The position numbers and the translations under genes were made by a program. Under the pieces are notes generated by a model that saw only the letters and a list, made by a program, of their open reading frames with translations, was not told the origin of the DNA and did no database searches. DNA of 7,872 nucleotides from CANHEE01 sp043777755 (GTDB taxonomy: Bacteria; Bacteroidota; Bacteroidia; Chitinophagales; Saprospiraceae), in the NCBI GenBank assembly GCA_043777755.1, contig JAYWHK010000235.1, positions 1-7,872 on the forward strand, read 5' to 3'. The first letter of the stretch is position 1. Each line of letters starts with the position of its first letter. Shown one piece after another: positions 6,289 to 7,872 of this stretch.

Positions 6289-6316
6289 AGCGAGAAAAGG
6301 CGTGCCTTTTCTCTAC
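6285..6316. terminator. Shared hairpin between convergent genes
   Basis: GAGAAAAGG (6292-6300) pairs with CCTTTTCTC (6305-6313) across CGTG, and GTA/TAC at 6285-6287 and 6314-6316 can extend it past a bulge. It covers most of the gap between the DUF2809 and M16 stops, and its arms reach both stop codons. Neither strand has a long U-tract beyond the TTTT in the arm, so bidirectional termination is likely but not strong. Confidence 0.5.
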
Positions 6317-7563
6317 GATGCTTGTTTTCCATTTGGTTTATACTGCAAAACCATCACTTTGTCTTCTGTGAACAATTGATTGGAAACTTTTTGAATATCC
6401 TGTGCTGTAATGGCTTGCAAGCGGTCAATTTCTGTGTTAAACAAATTGGCATCGCCCAAAGACTCATAATAAGCAAAGCTAATGGCAATATCTAAAGTAC
6501 TGCTTTCCGAAAAAAGCATAGAACTTTCCATTTTATTTTTAATTTTTTGCAATTCATATTCGCTCAAAGGCTCATTTTTCAAGCGATTAAGTTCTTCCCA
6601 AATCGCTTTTTCAGCAGTTTCAAAAGAAATATCTTCTTGTAATTTACCTTCGATGATAAAAAGCCCTTCGTCCATCGCTCCGCTAATACTGGCATCAATG
6701 CTACTAAAAAGACGCTGTTCTTTCAATAAATTGGCATAAAAACGAGAAGAACGTCCGCTACCTAAAACATCTGAAATAAAATCTGTTGTATAAAAATCTT
6801 CGTGAAACCTATCACAAGTACGGAAAGTCATAAAAATAGCTGGTACAGGCACATTGCTCTCCACCGTTTTTCTTTGTAAATAAGTAAAATCCGATTCTTT
6901 TGGATACGTTTTTTCTTCAATGGTCACGGCTGGAATGTCAGAAAACCATTTTTCAGCCAAGTCCTTGATTTGCTGCAATTTAACATTGCCACAAACAGCA
7001 ATAATAGCATTGCTTGGGTTATAGTTTTGACGGTAAAAAGTTTGTGCTTCTTTAAGTGTTGCTTTTTCGACGTGTTCTGGCACTAAACCAATCACTGGCC
7101 AACGGTAAGGGTGCTGCTGATAAGCCATTTCAGATAAATGGTGCATGACATCACCATAAGGCTCATTTAAAGTTGTTTCTTTAAATTCTTCCAAAACAAC
7201 TTTCCGTTGCGTTTCCAAATCTGTTTTTTTTACATTCAGCCAATACATTCTATCGCTTTCGAGCCAAAAACCGATTTCGATGTTTTGAGCAGGGAAGGTT
7301 TCATGGAAATTGGTCTGGTCTGGATTTGTAAAAGCGTTGCTTTCGCCACCTGCATTTTGCACAATCGTATCAAAATCCCGAATGTGCTTAGAACCACTAA
7401 ACATCAAATGTTCAAAAAGATGTGCCATGCCCGTCCGTTCTGGATTTTCATCACGAGAACCAACATTATAAAGCACATTAAGGGCAGCCATTGGCGTATT
7501 TTCATCTTCATTGACAATAAAACGCAAACCATTGGGCAATGTAAATTTATGAAACTGTAGCAT
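6313..7563 (-). CDS. M16 family zinc metallopeptidase
   Basis: This 416-residue insulinase/processing-peptidase-type protease has the inverted zinc motif HLFEH at 48-52 and the distal zinc-binding glutamate at 125 or 126 in VVLEEFKE. The start FTLPNGLRFIVNEDE (7-21) and YNVGSRDE (32-39) is classic, which fixes the ATG at 7563. The second-domain entry NPSNAIIAVCGNV (182-194) and LGSGRSSRFYANLLKEQ (267-283) follow, the latter carrying the Arg/Tyr region that binds peptide ends in two-domain members. No signal peptide is seen, so it should be cytosolic, and it probably works as a dimer of two-domain chains (family-based). No partner M16 gene lies in the window. It is likely transcribed alone from the -7 box at 7571-7578. 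Confidence 0.95.
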   Translation of the reverse strand: MLQFHKFTLPNGLRFIVNEDENTPMAALNVLYNVGSRDENPERTGMAHLFEHLMFSGSKHIRDFDTIVQNAGGESNAFTNPDQTNFHETFPAQNIEIGFWLESDRMYWLNVKKTDLETQRKVVLEEFKETTLNEPYGDVMHHLSEMAYQQHPYRWPVIGLVPEHVEKATLKEAQTFYRQNYNPSNAIIAVCGNVKLQQIKDLAEKWFSDIPAVTIEEKTYPKESDFTYLQRKTVESNVPVPAIFMTFRTCDRFHEDFYTTDFISDVLGSGRSSRFYANLLKEQRLFSSIDASISGAMDEGLFIIEGKLQEDISFETAEKAIWEELNRLKNEPLSEYELQKIKNKMESSMLFSESSTLDIAISFAYYESLGDANLFNTEIDRLQAITAQDIQKVSNQLFTEDKVMVLQYKPNGKQAS

Positions 7564-7570
7564 ATTTCCA

Positions 7571-7578
7571 CAAAAGTA
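7571..7578 (-). promoter_or_regulatory. Likely -7 box of the M16 gene, near-leaderless
   Basis: On the minus strand this reads TACTTTTG, matching TAnnTTTG. With the consensus spacing, transcription would start around 7568, only about five bases before the ATG at 7563. No -33 TTG at normal spacing is seen; TTGAC on the minus strand (7620-7624) is too far away. Confidence 0.4.
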
Positions 7579-7626
7579 ATAGAAAAAAATAAAAAAATAG
7601 CTTTTTTAAGAAAGGATTTGTCAAAT

Positions 7627-7662
7627 AAAAAAAACGTCACCTTGTAGAACAACAGGGTGACG
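7627..7662 (-). terminator. Intrinsic terminator ahead of the M16 promoter
   Basis: CGTCACCTTGT (7635-7645) pairs with ACAGGGTGACG (7652-7662) across a six-base loop, with one T-G contact. On the minus strand the stem is followed at once by eight T residues (7627-7634). It should stop leftward transcripts arriving from beyond 7662. No gene on that strand lies between it and the window end, so it serves either an off-window gene or a transcript made from element B. Confidence 0.85.
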
Positions 7663-7664
7663 CT

Positions 7665-7682
7665 AAACACTTTAAACACTTT
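7665..7682. repeat. Short tandem repeat, 9 bases twice
   Basis: AAACACTTT is present twice in direct tandem, next to the terminator. No function is suggested by the sequence. Confidence 0.5.
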
Positions 7683-7702
7683 AAATATTATCTAAATTTT
7701 AT

Positions 7703-7863
7703 CAACTACAGTTATATAAGTAGTTGGGCTAAAATAAACGTGGTTATTTTAGCCAGTCGATTGCTCAAAAAGCGATAAATAACTTTCTCCGAAGGAGTCC
7801 TTTGGACCTTATAGTCAGCTATTTATCACTTTTTTCTCAACGACAAAATAACAACGTTTATTT
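7703..7863. repeat. Element B: folded repeat with inverted arms
   Basis: Successive foldbacks are CAACTAC/GTAGTTG (7703-7726), the perfect 11-bp hairpin GGCTAAAATAA/TTATTTTAGCC (7727-7754), an outer stem GATAAATAACT/AGCTATTTATC (7774-7784 with 7817-7827, 10 of 11) and a core hairpin at 7788-7806. In addition, 7732-7750 and 7845-7863 are inverted repeats matching 18 of 19, so the hairpin at 7727-7754 and a long-range stem exclude each other. The core is related to element A. It fills the rest of the 309-base gene-free stretch 7564-7872 and may continue past the window. A small non-autonomous mobile element or a structured RNA would both fit. Confidence 0.6.
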
Positions 7864-7871
7864 CTATACGC
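7854..7871 (+). repeat. 18-bp dispersed repeat, copy 2
   Basis: This is an exact second copy of the sequence at 3952-3969, in the same orientation. Its first ten bases belong to the right inverted arm of element B; the rest is the flank up to the window end. Confidence 0.6.
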
Positions 7872-7872
7872 C

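Noticed and set aside
7404..7679. Minus-strand open frame overlapping the M16 start.
   Set aside because: It runs in another frame across the M16 N-terminal region, the promoter and the terminator, and is low-complexity upstream of 7563.
7703..7863. Retron or group II intron RNA as an explanation of element B.
   Set aside because: There is no reverse transcriptase in the window and no recognisable intron domain V. The structure alone does not support it.

Overview
The window looks like AT-rich chromosomal DNA from a Bacteroidota bacterium, probably a Cytophagales-type relative. Three things point there: TAnnTTTG-type -7 boxes, start codons without Shine-Dalgarno sequences, and the gene families present (an acidic DUF2795 protein, a DUF3089 lipoprotein hydrolase, a CruF/DUF422 carotenoid protein). 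The genus cannot be named from this sequence. No rRNA, tRNA, CRISPR array, transposase or phage gene was seen.

Layout. Positions 1-527 hold no convincing gene. They contain a folded repeat (element A, 101-169), a larger nested palindrome with inverted ends (element C, 285-413) and a strong minus-strand terminator (454-487). Next comes a minus-strand unit of queA (797-1861), which makes epoxyqueuosine in tRNA, followed by a 73-residue acidic DUF2795 protein (528-749). A very AT-rich divergent promoter region (1862-2202) separates it from a plus-strand pair with a 4-base overlap: a DUF3089 alpha/beta-hydrolase lipoprotein (2203-3231) and a CruF-like carotenoid membrane protein (3228-3872). A 190-base gap with a perfect 16-bp palindrome and one copy of an 18-bp dispersed repeat leads to a second plus-strand unit: a 41-residue membrane microprotein (4063-4188), an SSS-family sodium:solute symporter with a hydrophilic insert (4194-5918) and a DUF2809 membrane protein that overlaps it (5896-6288). 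An M16 zinc peptidase (6313-7563, minus) converges on that unit, with a shared hairpin between the stops. Positions 7564-7872 hold its promoter, a minus-strand terminator with no gene before it in the window, and a densely folded repeat (element B, 7703-7863).

How it fits together. The coding genes are ordinary: tRNA modification, carotenoid or envelope chemistry, solute uptake and proteolysis. They do not form one pathway. The least explained part is the non-coding structure. Elements A and B share a hairpin core whose differences include a compensatory base-pair change. Element B is also bounded by an 18/19 inverted repeat and carries the 18-bp sequence found again at 3952-3969. I read these as a family of folded intergenic repeats, either small non-autonomous mobile elements or structured RNAs. 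That reading is an inference from single-sequence folding by eye. I found no complete new multi-gene system in the window.
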